Notes: a model not told the origin generated them from the sequence alone. Shown: positions 1 to 8,171, numbered from the stretch's first letter. The stretch is DNA of 21,607 nt from CAZIBG01 sp964536985 (GCA_964536985.1 CAZIBG010000018.1:1-21607); one strand, 5' to 3'. Program-made: numbers and translations.

Positions 1-2
1 CA

Positions 3-2348
3 AGTCGACAACCAACCAGAAGCTGGGACACATGGCACACCTGGAACCTATTTCCATCTAGCGGCAGCTATCCTACGCTAGTAGCAGAAGGCGGAATCGC
101 CAATGCGCCATTCGATGGCGGCAATGGGCAGGCAAGTACACCTTACTTGATTAGTGACTGCCGACAGCTCCAGCACATGCGCGACAACCTATCTGCCTTT
201 TATAAACTTAATGCGGCTACGGTGGATTGCAGTGAAACAGTAGACTGGTTTGATGGCAAAGGATTTGAGCCGATTGGCGACAACTCTGACCCGGCACCAT
301 TTACTGGCAATTTCGATGGCAACGGACACACCATCAGCAATTTATATATTAACCGCGTTAACGACACTCCTGGCGAGCAAGATGAAGATGAAAGTTTTGT
401 AGGTCTTTTTGGGTATATCCAAGGCGGTAGTGCATACGCAGTAAACCTTACAAATGCTAAAGTTCGCGGCTTCTTCAATGTCGGTGGATTAGTTGGCATG
501 CTCGATAACGGTGCCGTGGCCGAGGTGAATGTCAACACCGCAGTTGCCGATAACGATTGTTTAGTCGGCGGGCACTGTGTTTGGGCTCGTTATGGATCCA
601 ATGGCGGTGGAATTGTTGGAACTGTCACTAACGTCGGCACAATCCTAGATTCAAACTCAGGTGGCCCAGTAAAAGGTAGCGGCGTAATTATCGGTGGAAT
701 TGTTGGGCGCATGAATGATGGCAGTATCTTAACCGATGCTACAGCCAGTGGTGATGTGCTTGTTCAGACTGACTTTGGCAAAGCAGGGGAGAATGGAGGA
801 GGCGCCGTTGGATCGTTGATTGATTCGACGATCACAAACGTTAATGCCAGTGGTGATGTATACGGGCTGGACGCACTTGGTGGCCTTGTTGGATATGTAG
901 ATGGGTCAACAATCAGCGACTCAACTGCATCTGGAAGTATGGTGGAAGGCAATTCTGTAATCGGCGGATTTGCCGGCCTCTTCGCATCCAGTATTGTCAG
1001 TAACAGCAATTCAACAACTGAAGCGATTACTTCAATCGACTCCAATGCTGGAGGATTTGCAGGACTCGCTCTCTGCGGAAGTACATTTACGGACTCCAGT
1101 AGTTCAACTGACGTTGCGGGCTTTAGTAGTGTTGGAGGGTTTGTAGGAAGTGATGGCTGTCAGGGCGTTGGTGCCAACTACACAAACGTAAGCGCCACTG
1201 GAAATGTAGACGGTTATCAAAGCACCGGTGGGCTGATCGGATTCAGCGCAATATCGACCATCGACCAATCCTTCGCCACAGGTGACGTTACGAGCGTCTT
1301 TACTGCCGGCGGCTTAATAGGAGAGGTGTATGGATTTGGCCGTGATGATCCAGATTTTGATTCCTTCCCAGCGCGTATTTCAGAGTCATATGCCACGGGT
1401 GATGTCTCGGCCACCAGTGGCAGTACGGGCGGCCTAGTCGGAGATCTAAACGGTGCCGTAATCTCCGATTCCTATGCTCGCGGAGATGTCTATAGTGGCG
1501 ACTCTGCCGGAGGAATAACAGGATCCGCAGACGATACATCGGCCATTCAACACTCTTATTCTACTGGAGTAATAACCTCTGACATCATGGCACCACAGGG
1601 AGTTACCGGATCATTTGGACTCGACCTATTAGTAACAGATTCCTTCTGGGATTCTACAATTAACCCAAGCCTCGATGCCAGCAGCGGCTTTGGAGCAGGA
1701 CTCAGCACTGCTGACCTTCAGAAGCAATCGGTTCTTGAAGATGCAGGCTTCTCCTTCAGCGACATTTGGGGCTTCAGTACTGTAGATAACGATGGCTACG
1801 CTTGCTTGCAGTGGACCAGTGAGCAATGCACAACACAGATTGAAAGCCCAGCAACTCCCGTCTACACCGATTTGAATGGAGATAATATTGCTGACGTAGA
1901 TCAGCCAAATATAGGCGGATACGTTAATAGTTCTACTAGTAAGCTAGTCGCTATGGACATGGGACAGAACTGCGAACTAACAACCGACGATATGGCCAGC
2001 GAGGCATCGCTGCCCGTCCAAGATGCCGCCTACCAATACGACAATGGCTTATTCGACTTCGAAGCCGAGTGTAGTAGCTCACAGACCACAATCAAACTCT
2101 ATTACTACGATGTTTCAAAAGACAGCCTAACACTCCGTAAGTTCAGCACTAAAATAAATGGCTACTTTACCATCAACGAAGCGGTATTAACCCAGGAAAC
2201 CATCAATGGTCATTCCGTTGCCGTCGCAACTTACCTGATCACCGACAATGGCAATCTAGACATGAATGACCAAGTGGGAATCATTGCTGATCCAGCAGGG
2301 CTAGCTCGCAACATCCTTGGCTCGCCAAACACTGGCCTCGGTTTATAG
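3..2348 (+). CDS. GLUG-repeat surface protein with choice-of-anchor U C-terminal domain (5' partial)
   Basis: The reading frame is open from the left edge, so the true start lies outside the window; the first TTG at 147 falls inside a conserved module and is not the start. About 781 residues are visible. Residues ~49-110 carry the entry motif of GLUG proteins (DCRQLQHMRD, a second DC, then PIG and FDGNGHTISNLYINR). About a dozen GLUG-type repeats follow (GGLVG, GGIVG, GGFAG, GGLIG), alternating with SYATGDV-like strands to residue ~560; this is expected to form an extracellular beta-structure. From ~619 there is a Ca-binding-like loop (DLNGDNIADVD) and a module resembling choice-of-anchor U (YYYDVSKDSLTLRKFSTK, later DPAGLARN). 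The protein stops right after SPNTGLGL, with no membrane helix or basic tail. The role is probably adhesion or a surface layer, by family analogy. The C-terminal module is paralogous to that of the next gene. Confidence 0.85.
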   Translation, partial: SRQPTRSWDTWHTWNLFPSSGSYPTLVAEGGIANAPFDGGNGQASTPYLISDCRQLQHMRDNLSAFYKLNAATVDCSETVDWFDGKGFEPIGDNSDPAPFTGNFDGNGHTISNLYINRVNDTPGEQDEDESFVGLFGYIQGGSAYAVNLTNAKVRGFFNVGGLVGMLDNGAVAEVNVNTAVADNDCLVGGHCVWARYGSNGGGIVGTVTNVGTILDSNSGGPVKGSGVIIGGIVGRMNDGSILTDATASGDVLVQTDFGKAGENGGGAVGSLIDSTITNVNASGDVYGLDALGGLVGYVDGSTISDSTASGSMVEGNSVIGGFAGLFASSIVSNSNSTTEAITSIDSNAGGFAGLALCGSTFTDSSSSTDVAGFSSVGGFVGSDGCQGVGANYTNVSATGNVDGYQSTGGLIGFSAISTIDQSFATGDVTSVFTAGGLIGEVYGFGRDDPDFDSFPARISESYATGDVSATSGSTGGLVGDLNGAVISDSYARGDVYSGDSAGGITGSADDTSAIQHSYSTGVITSDIMAPQGVTGSFGLDLLVTDSFWDSTINPSLDASSGFGAGLSTADLQKQSVLEDAGFSFSDIWGFSTVDNDGYACLQWTSEQCTTQIESPATPVYTDLNGDNIADVDQPNIGGYVNSSTSKLVAMDMGQNCELTTDDMASEASLPVQDAAYQYDNGLFDFEAECSSSQTTIKLYYYDVSKDSLTLRKFSTKINGYFTINEAVLTQETINGHSVAVATYLITDNGNLDMNDQVGIIADPAGLARNILGSPNTGLGL

Positions 2349-2371
2349 GAGTCTTCCGTCATTGTTTAGGG

Positions 2372-2377
2372 TATAAT
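2372..2377 (+). promoter_or_regulatory. Candidate -10 box (TATAAT) for the propeller protein
   Basis: A perfect TATAAT lies in the 69-nt gap between the two surface-protein genes. A start site about 7 nt downstream would leave a leader of roughly 34 nt containing the Shine-Dalgarno sequence GAGGGAG (2405-2411). No convincing -35 hexamer is visible at the usual distance, so this is a moderate call. Confidence 0.45.
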
Positions 2378-2417
2378 TGAACGTAAGCATAACAACTACG
2401 CAAAGAGGGAGCAGCTG

Positions 2418-5339
2418 TTGATCAAGTTCAAGTCATTTAAAAGAGTACCGTTTCTATTTCTTGCAAACCTACTCCTTATCCCTACTTTTTTGAGTATATT
2501 TGCTCTCGCTAATCCTCAGGTTGAAGCCGCCAGCAGCTTAACCTTTACCGATCTTGGAACACACCCACAGGCAGCTGCACAATCAACGGCGGTCGGAAAA
2601 ACAATCGCCAAGCTCGAGATCTATAATAACCAGATCATTGCCGGGTATGGCGACTGGAATACAAACACCGGTCCAATTGCCATCAACCCCTATGATCTTA
2701 CCTCTGAGACATATGTTGGCTCTCAGCTGAGCGTTCCGGCCGAGGCGCTATACACCATGAAGGTGATTGATGGAAAACTATACATCCCTGGCATTGATCC
2801 AACCTGTTCAGGAACTTGTTCGGCTGGGTATGCGTTAGGGCTACCAAATGGTACATGGCAAATGAAAACACCAATCAGCGCTGAGCATGTTTTAGGCGTA
2901 GCAACATTAACTGGCACAGATATCTGGCTATTTGGCTCGGCGGGAGGCTCAACATCAACCGCTTGGCGAAGTACTGACGATGGCACAACCTGGAACGTCG
3001 TTAAAACAACCGCCGTGGTGCCAAATGGCAATAATAGTGAGCGCTACTACTGGGGAGCAGCGCTTGGCGGCACAATGTATACGCAATCCAATCTCTCACC
3101 AAATCAATTGCCGATACAAAGCTTCGATGGCACAACCTGGACAGACACAAACGTAAACGCTGCTCAACCACTCTGCATAGGCTCTACCGCAAAATACAAT
3201 CCTGTGATATTTAACAATCAAATAATTTGTCTTAATACGGCAGAAACCGGTGTCAATGGCTCATCATTTGGTGGTCTATTTAGTTACTCGGGCACAGGTT
3301 CTGTTACCTCCTATCCGAACGGTTTAGTCGGCCTCGGGGGTGATAAATTCGACAGTGCCGAGGTGCAGAGCTTTAAAGACTGCAACCCCAAAGACACCTA
3401 CGTACAAGGAAGCTATCTGTACGTTCTTTGCACAAACGTCTGGAGCGGTACGCCAACTGCAGCACGCATACTTAGAACCACCAATCTTACCGATTGGGAG
3501 ACGCTTGCCAATGTTCCGGCAACATCAGCATCCTTGGCCGTAGACGCTAGCAATACGCATGTCTATGTCGGCACAACAAGCTCTAAATTATTTAGTGCCA
3601 ACTTACCAGCTGCCAACAGTACTCTGCCAGTAGTGGACATTACCTCGCCGACAAGTTCTGATACTGCCAACGATTGGATAGTAGAGGCCAGCGCCACCGA
3701 TGATCAAGCCGTAACACGTATGCAGCTATTGGTCGATGGACAGTTAATTTCGGAACAGTACAGTGATACATTTAACGATACTTTGGTTCGAAATTGGGAT
3801 AACACCTGGCAGATGGCCGAGGGAGCGCATGTTCTAACGGTGCGAGCATATGACGAATCAGGGAATTACGGAGAAAGTAGTGTCGATATAACTGCCGATG
3901 CCCCTCCTGCGATTCAAGAATATGCCGATATATATGCTCGAAGCATGTCACTCGGTAAAGACTCCCGGGGGAATATCGTCTATCTTGGATACACTAACTC
4001 AGACGAGGATGTAGCGATAATTGGCATCCTAAACCCCGATTCAGGTATCGTAGACCAGATTCAACTTCCCGACGGAGTAAGCCCCGTAAATAACGTTTTC
4101 GTAGACCACGCCGACAATATCTGGTTCAGTGATTGCACCAACAATCTTTTATATAAGTACGGTGTCAGCAATGATCAATTCACCCCATATGAACTCAGTT
4201 CAATTTGTTCTGACGCATTTAACAGCAACATCGTAGAGGATCAAGATCATACCGTGTGGTACGCTCCAAGCTTCTCGGATGTAATGAATGGTGTTACAAG
4301 CGCTGGCGACGTCATAGATGTGCCACTCAACATTGGCACCGTTTTCCTTAGCTTGGCCTATGACGCTCAGTCAGATAGCCTTTATGCTTCACTCGTGAGT
4401 GATGATTTCTCTACAGGCGGGATTGCCCGATACACCGCCGAGGATGGCTTCACCTTAATCGAAACTGCCTCTCCGCAAGCCGGTCTACCCATAACCGTAG
4501 ATGATGACGGCAACATTTGGTTGCAAAATTTCTTAGCCGGTACAGTGATGTCCAAAGTAAGTCCTAATGGCAATGAAACTTCCTATAATATTCCGTTAAT
4601 AGAGGTGGGCGTGGTTACCGGCCCCAGCTACGGAGCTGATTCACTTTGGTACTTTACCGATTTAAATATTCTACAGAAGATGAGTACCGGTGATGGGGAA
4701 GTGTCCATGTACTATCTCAATAGGTACATCAGTGCCCTACTGGCATCCAACGACGGAACTGCTTGGGCCATAGATAACTTCAGCAACTCAGTTATTCATA
4801 TCGGTGCAGCCAGCGGGGCTGAAGAGCCAGAGGAGCCCGAGGAGCCAAGTATTAACGATGCAAATGGCGACGGCCTAGATGACGCCACTCAAGATAACGT
4901 TAGCTCATTTTTAAATACCAGTAATAACAAACTTGAAGCAATTGAACTGAGCAATACCTGCACAATCTTAGACAGCGGTACATCCAAAGAAAGCATATTC
5001 ACAGCACAAGACCCAGGTTACGATTACCCTAACGACTTTATAAAATTCTCGGCAAACTGTAGCGTCGGATCAACCACGGTTAAGCATTTCTACTATGACG
5101 TCAGCAAGGCTGATGTAATTGTTCGTAAACACAGCACAAAGAATAATTCCTACTTCACCGTACCGGGGTCCACGCTTACTGAACAAACTATCAACGGTCG
5201 CACCGTTACCGTAGCGACATTCCAAATAGTCGATAACGGCCCGCTCGATATGGACGATGCGCTCGGTGTAATCTCAGATCCTGCCGGTCTTGCCCGCAGC
5301 GTAGTTGGCGCACCGAAAACTGGATTAAATACAAATTAA
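2418..5339 (+). CDS. Secreted beta-propeller/Ig-like protein with choice-of-anchor U C-terminal domain
   Basis: This is a 973-aa exported protein. The TTG start is chosen because GAGGGAG sits 6 nt upstream and a classical signal peptide follows: a basic N terminus, a hydrophobic core at ~10-31 and an Ala-x-Ala-like site near residue 37 (QVEA/ASS). Residues ~40-400 look like a propeller of the BNR/Kelch kind (TDIWLFG, AWRSTDDGTTWNVV). Residues ~402-493 form a bacterial Ig-like domain (VDITSP, then EGAHVLTVRAYDESGNYG). Residues ~500-800 are a second propeller of the NHL or virginiamycin-B-lyase-like kind (DHADNIWFSD, DDDGNIWLQN). An acidic EEPEEPEEP linker (~802-810) leads to a Ca-loop-like DANGDGLDD and a choice-of-anchor U type module. 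It ends with APKTGLNTN and no membrane helix. A catalytic role for the propellers cannot be judged; binding of glycans or peptides is possible. Confidence 0.85.
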   Translation: MIKFKSFKRVPFLFLANLLLIPTFLSIFALANPQVEAASSLTFTDLGTHPQAAAQSTAVGKTIAKLEIYNNQIIAGYGDWNTNTGPIAINPYDLTSETYVGSQLSVPAEALYTMKVIDGKLYIPGIDPTCSGTCSAGYALGLPNGTWQMKTPISAEHVLGVATLTGTDIWLFGSAGGSTSTAWRSTDDGTTWNVVKTTAVVPNGNNSERYYWGAALGGTMYTQSNLSPNQLPIQSFDGTTWTDTNVNAAQPLCIGSTAKYNPVIFNNQIICLNTAETGVNGSSFGGLFSYSGTGSVTSYPNGLVGLGGDKFDSAEVQSFKDCNPKDTYVQGSYLYVLCTNVWSGTPTAARILRTTNLTDWETLANVPATSASLAVDASNTHVYVGTTSSKLFSANLPAANSTLPVVDITSPTSSDTANDWIVEASATDDQAVTRMQLLVDGQLISEQYSDTFNDTLVRNWDNTWQMAEGAHVLTVRAYDESGNYGESSVDITADAPPAIQEYADIYARSMSLGKDSRGNIVYLGYTNSDEDVAIIGILNPDSGIVDQIQLPDGVSPVNNVFVDHADNIWFSDCTNNLLYKYGVSNDQFTPYELSSICSDAFNSNIVEDQDHTVWYAPSFSDVMNGVTSAGDVIDVPLNIGTVFLSLAYDAQSDSLYASLVSDDFSTGGIARYTAEDGFTLIETASPQAGLPITVDDDGNIWLQNFLAGTVMSKVSPNGNETSYNIPLIEVGVVTGPSYGADSLWYFTDLNILQKMSTGDGEVSMYYLNRYISALLASNDGTAWAIDNFSNSVIHIGAASGAEEPEEPEEPSINDANGDGLDDATQDNVSSFLNTSNNKLEAIELSNTCTILDSGTSKESIFTAQDPGYDYPNDFIKFSANCSVGSTTVKHFYYDVSKADVIVRKHSTKNNSYFTVPGSTLTEQTINGRTVTVATFQIVDNGPLDMDDALGVISDPAGLARSVVGAPKTGLNTN

Positions 5340-5368
5340 AGACATCCGTAAAACATACGAGGAGCCAT

Positions 5369-6949
5369 ATGTTCACCACCCTACAAACAGCTACTCGTAA
5401 ATGGCTCCCGCTCTTCGTTTTAAGTGCGGCCATAATGATTGTCATCCTTGATACCACGCTTTTAACTGTTTCGATGCGTGAGATTGCAGCTGATATAAAC
5501 ACCGATTTTACAGGGGTGCAATGGATAATAACTGGCTATACATTGGTTCTAGCGGCGTTTACCATCACCGGCGGACGCCTAGGCGATATCTACGGCCATA
5601 AGCGAATGTTCATCCTCGGATCAATCTTGTTCGGCGTAGGTTCATTTATCACATCAATCAGCGCCGATCTGAAGATGATACTAATTGGCGAAGCTCTCAT
5701 CGAGGGCCTCGGAGCCGCCCTAATGTTACCGGCTACAAGTTCGTTGATACTTTCTAACTACAGGGGAGGGGACAGATCTTTAGCTTATGGAATTTGGGGC
5801 GGCATGGCGGCCGTCTCGGCAGTACTAGGCCCGTTAATAGGCGGAATTATCACCACATATTTTGGCTGGAGATGGGGTTTTCGCATCAATATCATAGTGG
5901 TGCTATTGTTACTTATTGGCATAAAATGGGTGACCGATAAGGAAGAACAGCCAAGCAAGCCAGGGATAGATTTTATTGGTGTTGGACTTTCGGCAACCGG
6001 ATTAGTCTTGTTGGTATTTGGCATTATTGAAACATCTAGACATGGTTGGTTTCTGGCAAGCACGGGTAATCTTTCTGTAGCATTCATCATGATCCTATCT
6101 GGTTGTCTCATAATGCTTATTTTTGCTTGGTGGCAGGTAAAGTGGTCATTACTTGGTCGCGCAACAGTGCTCGACCGCAAGCTATTCAGTAACAACCAAT
6201 TTACTTTCGGCATTGCCGTCATGACCTTATTTACGCTTGCTATGGTTGGCATACTGTTCGGCCTGACACTATTCATTCAATCTTCCTTAAAACTGAATGC
6301 GCTACGATCAGGGCTAGCCTTGTTGCCCGTGTCAGTAGCTGTACTTGCTTTTGCGCCTTTATCAAGTTACTTGACGCGCCGATCAGCGAGCAAAATCATC
6401 ATTCAATGGGGTATTGCGATTGCTATTGTTTCCTCGGTGGTTATATATTTTTCAATCTCCAGGAGTACCTCGCTAATATCTCTGGCGCCTGGTCTGTCCC
6501 TGCTAGGAGCTGGCGCTGGGCTGGTAGTGGCACAGTTGAGCAACCTCACTCTTTCGGCCGTCTCGCTAAAAAATGCAGGTGCAGCAGCAGGAGTTAATAA
6601 TACTTTCAGGCAAATTGGCACCACTATTGGGCTTGCACTTGTAGGCACAATACTCGTCTCGACAATAACCGCGTCATCAATTAGTCGAGTCAGAGAAAGC
6701 AACGTCATACCTGGCTTCATAAAGTCGTTTGCTGTACAAGAGATTAATGAACTTAGGGCATCCGGTAAAATCTTGGAGGCTAGTAATCAGAGACGGCGTG
6801 TATACGCACTCCCAAGTCCGATCAGAAATGAGATTAGAGATATAGCCTATGACTCGCTCGTTCAGGGAATGAGAAACATTATCATCATAATGGGACTGGT
6901 GATGGCATTAGCACTTTTCATGACTCGTTTTCTTCCAAATTACCCCTAG
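5369..6949 (+). CDS. MFS drug exporter, DHA2/EmrB-QacA type (14 membrane helices)
   Basis: This 526-aa integral membrane protein is probably a proton-driven exporter of drugs or other small hydrophobic compounds. The ATG is preceded by AGGAG at 7-nt spacing. Family signatures are in place: the helix-1 motif around D28 (LDTTLLTVSM), QW at 51-52, motif A at ~69-81 (GRLGDIYGHKRM), and the antiporter motif C around 150-159 (VLGPLIGG). Fourteen hydrophobic stretches and the length match the DHA2 family. It begins 29 nt after the preceding gene, so cotranscription is possible, although no function links them. A hairpin-rich region follows its stop. The substrate cannot be read from the sequence. 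Confidence 0.9.
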   Translation: MFTTLQTATRKWLPLFVLSAAIMIVILDTTLLTVSMREIAADINTDFTGVQWIITGYTLVLAAFTITGGRLGDIYGHKRMFILGSILFGVGSFITSISADLKMILIGEALIEGLGAALMLPATSSLILSNYRGGDRSLAYGIWGGMAAVSAVLGPLIGGIITTYFGWRWGFRINIIVVLLLLIGIKWVTDKEEQPSKPGIDFIGVGLSATGLVLLVFGIIETSRHGWFLASTGNLSVAFIMILSGCLIMLIFAWWQVKWSLLGRATVLDRKLFSNNQFTFGIAVMTLFTLAMVGILFGLTLFIQSSLKLNALRSGLALLPVSVAVLAFAPLSSYLTRRSASKIIIQWGIAIAIVSSVVIYFSISRSTSLISLAPGLSLLGAGAGLVVAQLSNLTLSAVSLKNAGAAAGVNNTFRQIGTTIGLALVGTILVSTITASSISRVRESNVIPGFIKSFAVQEINELRASGKILEASNQRRRVYALPSPIRNEIRDIAYDSLVQGMRNIIIIMGLVMALALFMTRFLPNYP

Positions 6950-6969
6950 ACAGGTTGGGGACTTAATTC

Positions 6970-7144
6970 GGTAACCTCACCGGGAATAAGCCTTCGGCTT
7001 GCGAACTACAGCAGTGCTCGGAGTGAACTCCTACGTGCTGCTTTATTCTTCGAACCGGGGTTCGCTTCATTTCACTGCGTGAAATAACCAAGAAAAAAGC
7101 CCATCCAATGGATGGGCACTTTTCTTGGTGACCTCACCGGGGAT
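6970..7144. repeat. Hairpin cluster bounded by an imperfect 18-nt direct repeat
   Basis: GGTAACCTCACCGGGAAT at 6970-6987 recurs as GGTGACCTCACCGGGGAT at 7127-7144 (16 of 18 identical). Four hairpins lie between them before the terminator-like one: AAGCC/GGCTT with a TTC loop (6988-7000); a two-part stem AGCAGTGC/GTGCTGCT enclosing GGAG-TGAA-CTCC (7010-7042); CGAAC/GTTCG with a CGGG loop (7051-7064); and ATTTCAC/GTGAAAT with a TGC loop (7069-7085). It could be a REP-like palindromic element, a structured RNA or processed transcript ends. No tRNA fold or protein was found in it. Confidence 0.6.
7088..7128. terminator. Bidirectional terminator-like hairpin
   Basis: The inner stem is GCCCATCC/GGATGGGC with an AAT loop (7099-7117). 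It is extended by an outer stem CCAAGAAAA/TTTTCTTGG, with only a 2x2 internal loop between. An A-run precedes and TTTTCTT follows, so it could terminate transcription from either direction. On the + strand it would end transcripts of the MFS exporter, 140 nt upstream. Confidence 0.7.
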
Positions 7145-7259
7145 GGAGCGGAACACCCTAAGCTTACAGGAGCTAGATGAGAAGCTTGAAGAGTTGGGAC
7201 TTGTCGAGGTAAACGGGAGAATCATCCTGCTGAGCAGTGAGGAGGCAGACAATGCTTAA
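7143..7259 (+). CDS. Possible 38-aa small ORF overlapping the PLD gene start
   Basis: The frame from ATG 7143 runs 38 codons to TAA at 7257-7259 and encodes an acidic, coding-looking peptide (starts MERNTLSLQELDEKLEEL, ends SSEEADNA). Its last codons overlap the ATG of the PLD-like gene at 7252, and its 3' end contains that gene's strong ribosome site AGGAGG (7240-7245), an arrangement that fits translational coupling. There is no good ribosome site for the small ORF itself, and its ATG lies in the second copy of the direct repeat. The product is not recognised; it may be a leader peptide, the tail of a decayed gene, or chance. Confidence 0.35.
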   Translation: MERNTLSLQELDEKLEELGLVEVNGRIILLSSEEADNA

Positions 7260-7734
7260 CTTACTGCGCCGCAACCAGTCACCGGTAGACCTGTTAACTT
7301 CAAAACTCTTCAACGAAGAAACGTTTTACCCAGTATTCACCAAGGATTTAAACAAATGCTCACATGAGGTGATTATTGAATCACCATTCGTGACCAACAG
7401 ACGACTGTCCCAACTGCTGCCAACTTTACAAAAACTTAAAGATCGCAAAGTGAGAGTAATCATAAACACTCGTGACCCGATTGAGCACGATGATGAATAC
7501 CATCGAGGAGATGCTCATAGAGCTATTGCCACGTTGCAGCGAATTGGCGTTCAGGTGCTGTATACAACTGGGCATCATAGAAAGCTGGTAATTCTTGATC
7601 GACAGATACTTTACGAAGGTTCACTCAATGTATTGTCTCAAAACGATAGCTGTGAGGTAATGCGACGAGTTGAATCTTCTCAGTTAGCGTGGCAAATGGC
7701 CAGATTCGTGGGAATTGATAAGTTCTTAGGCTGA
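7252..7734 (+). CDS. Single-HKD phospholipase D-like protein (probable nuclease)
   Basis: This 160-aa protein contains one complete HKD motif, H109-x-K111-x4-D116-x6-G123-S124-x-N126 (HRKLVILD, then YEGSLN). Proteins with a single HKD usually dimerise to build one active site, as in the Nuc endonuclease. Residues ~37-70 (VIIESPFVT, KVRVIINTRDP) match the Rossmann-like core seen in PLD-type domains, including those attached to nucleic-acid helicases. A nuclease role is therefore likelier than a lipase role, but this is inference. ATG 7252 is chosen over the upstream GTG at 7237 because AGGAGG ends 6 nt before it. There is no signal peptide, so the protein is probably cytoplasmic. Confidence 0.8.
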   Translation: MLNLLRRNQSPVDLLTSKLFNEETFYPVFTKDLNKCSHEVIIESPFVTNRRLSQLLPTLQKLKDRKVRVIINTRDPIEHDDEYHRGDAHRAIATLQRIGVQVLYTTGHHRKLVILDRQILYEGSLNVLSQNDSCEVMRRVESSQLAWQMARFVGIDKFLG

Positions 7735-7740
7735 TATACT
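7735..7740 (+). promoter_or_regulatory. Candidate -10 box (TATACT) abutting the next start codon
   Basis: TATACT begins directly after the stop of the PLD gene. A transcript starting 6-7 nt downstream would begin at or next to the in-frame ATG at 7747, giving a leaderless mRNA. The same layout recurs at 19854. No -35 box with normal spacing is visible. Confidence 0.35.
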
Positions 7741-7971
7741 ATGCGTATGCAAGGCTACCGACTAAACGACGAAGATACTGACGCGATGGTGCGCTGGCTC
7801 AAGCTTAACCACCCTGAAAACGCTAATCGTGAGTACGCAGAATCTATGTTAATAGCGATGAAACTAGCCTACAGGGAAATCGGCTGGAGTGATCCGGATG
7901 CGTTAGAAGGCTTTTACCAGGAATATATTAAGAAGTTGGCCGATCAAAACGGCAAAACATCTGAAGAGTGA
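7741..7971 (+). CDS. Small hypothetical protein, 74-76 aa
   Basis: This is a small soluble protein with a mixed charged composition (QGYRLNDEDTDAMVRWLKLN, later AMKLAYREIGWSDPDAL). It appears mostly helical, with no membrane segment, metal motif or recognised family. Two in-frame starts exist, ATG 7741 and ATG 7747. Neither has a Shine-Dalgarno sequence, and 7747 would fit a leaderless transcript from the TATACT at 7735. It follows the PLD-like gene by 6 nt and may share its transcript. Its 3' end overlaps the convergent XRE gene by 28 nt. The function is unknown. Confidence 0.65.
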   Translation: MRMQGYRLNDEDTDAMVRWLKLNHPENANREYAESMLIAMKLAYREIGWSDPDALEGFYQEYIKKLADQNGKTSEE

Positions 7972-8156
7972 ACACCAAGAGCTGACACTACTTTTTTCAG
8001 CATTTTGAGTGACGGGGTAGACACGGCCTGTTCCAGTTTGGCGTAATATTTTTCATGGATACCAGCCTTCTGAGCAACTTGTAGTTGGGTCATGCGTTTA
8101 TCTAGGCGTGCGTTCTTAAGTGCCTGGGCGATATCAAGGGTCATTTTATCTGCCAT
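7944..8156 (-). CDS. XRE-family helix-turn-helix transcriptional regulator
   Basis: The 70-aa protein consists almost wholly of a Cro/C1-type HTH domain (residues ~8-62). TQLQVAQKAG followed by IHEKYYAKLEQ forms the recognition helices at ~24-41, and PSLKMLKKVVSALGV forms the C-terminal helices. It probably binds DNA as a dimer and acts as a repressor. It is divergent from the TraG-like ATPase gene, and the 116-nt gap between them holds a perfect 8-bp inverted repeat that could be its operator. On its own strand, TATAAT lies only 9 nt before the ATG, so the mRNA may be nearly leaderless. Its 3' end overlaps the convergent small gene by 28 nt. Confidence 0.85.
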   Translation of the reverse strand: MADKMTLDIAQALKNARLDKRMTQLQVAQKAGIHEKYYAKLEQAVSTPSLKMLKKVVSALGVHSSDVLPF

Positions 8157-8165
8157 ATGACTGTA

Positions 8166-8171
8166 ATTATA
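8166..8171 (-). promoter_or_regulatory. Candidate -10 box (TATAAT, minus strand) for the XRE gene
   Basis: The minus strand reads TATAAT followed 9 nt later by the start codon of the XRE gene. A transcript starting at the usual distance would have a leader of only 0-3 nt. A possible -35 (TTTACA on the minus strand, 8191-8196) has a long 19-nt spacer. Confidence 0.45.

Noticed and set aside
147..149. TTG as the true start of the first gene
   Set aside because: The frame is open upstream to the edge, and the upstream codons encode the end of another repeat unit (SYPTLVAEG) and the FDGGNGQASTPYL lead-in seen in the giant kinase.
5785..6276. 163-codon minus-strand frame inside the MFS gene
   Set aside because: Antisense to conserved MFS motifs; composition is that of a complement of membrane-protein codons.
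6970..7144. tRNA gene on the minus strand, suggested by CCCGGTGAGGTTACC resembling a tRNA 3' end
   Set aside because: No T-loop TTCRA in place, no matching 5' acceptor strand and no cloverleaf could be built; the motif is explained by its own short palindrome.
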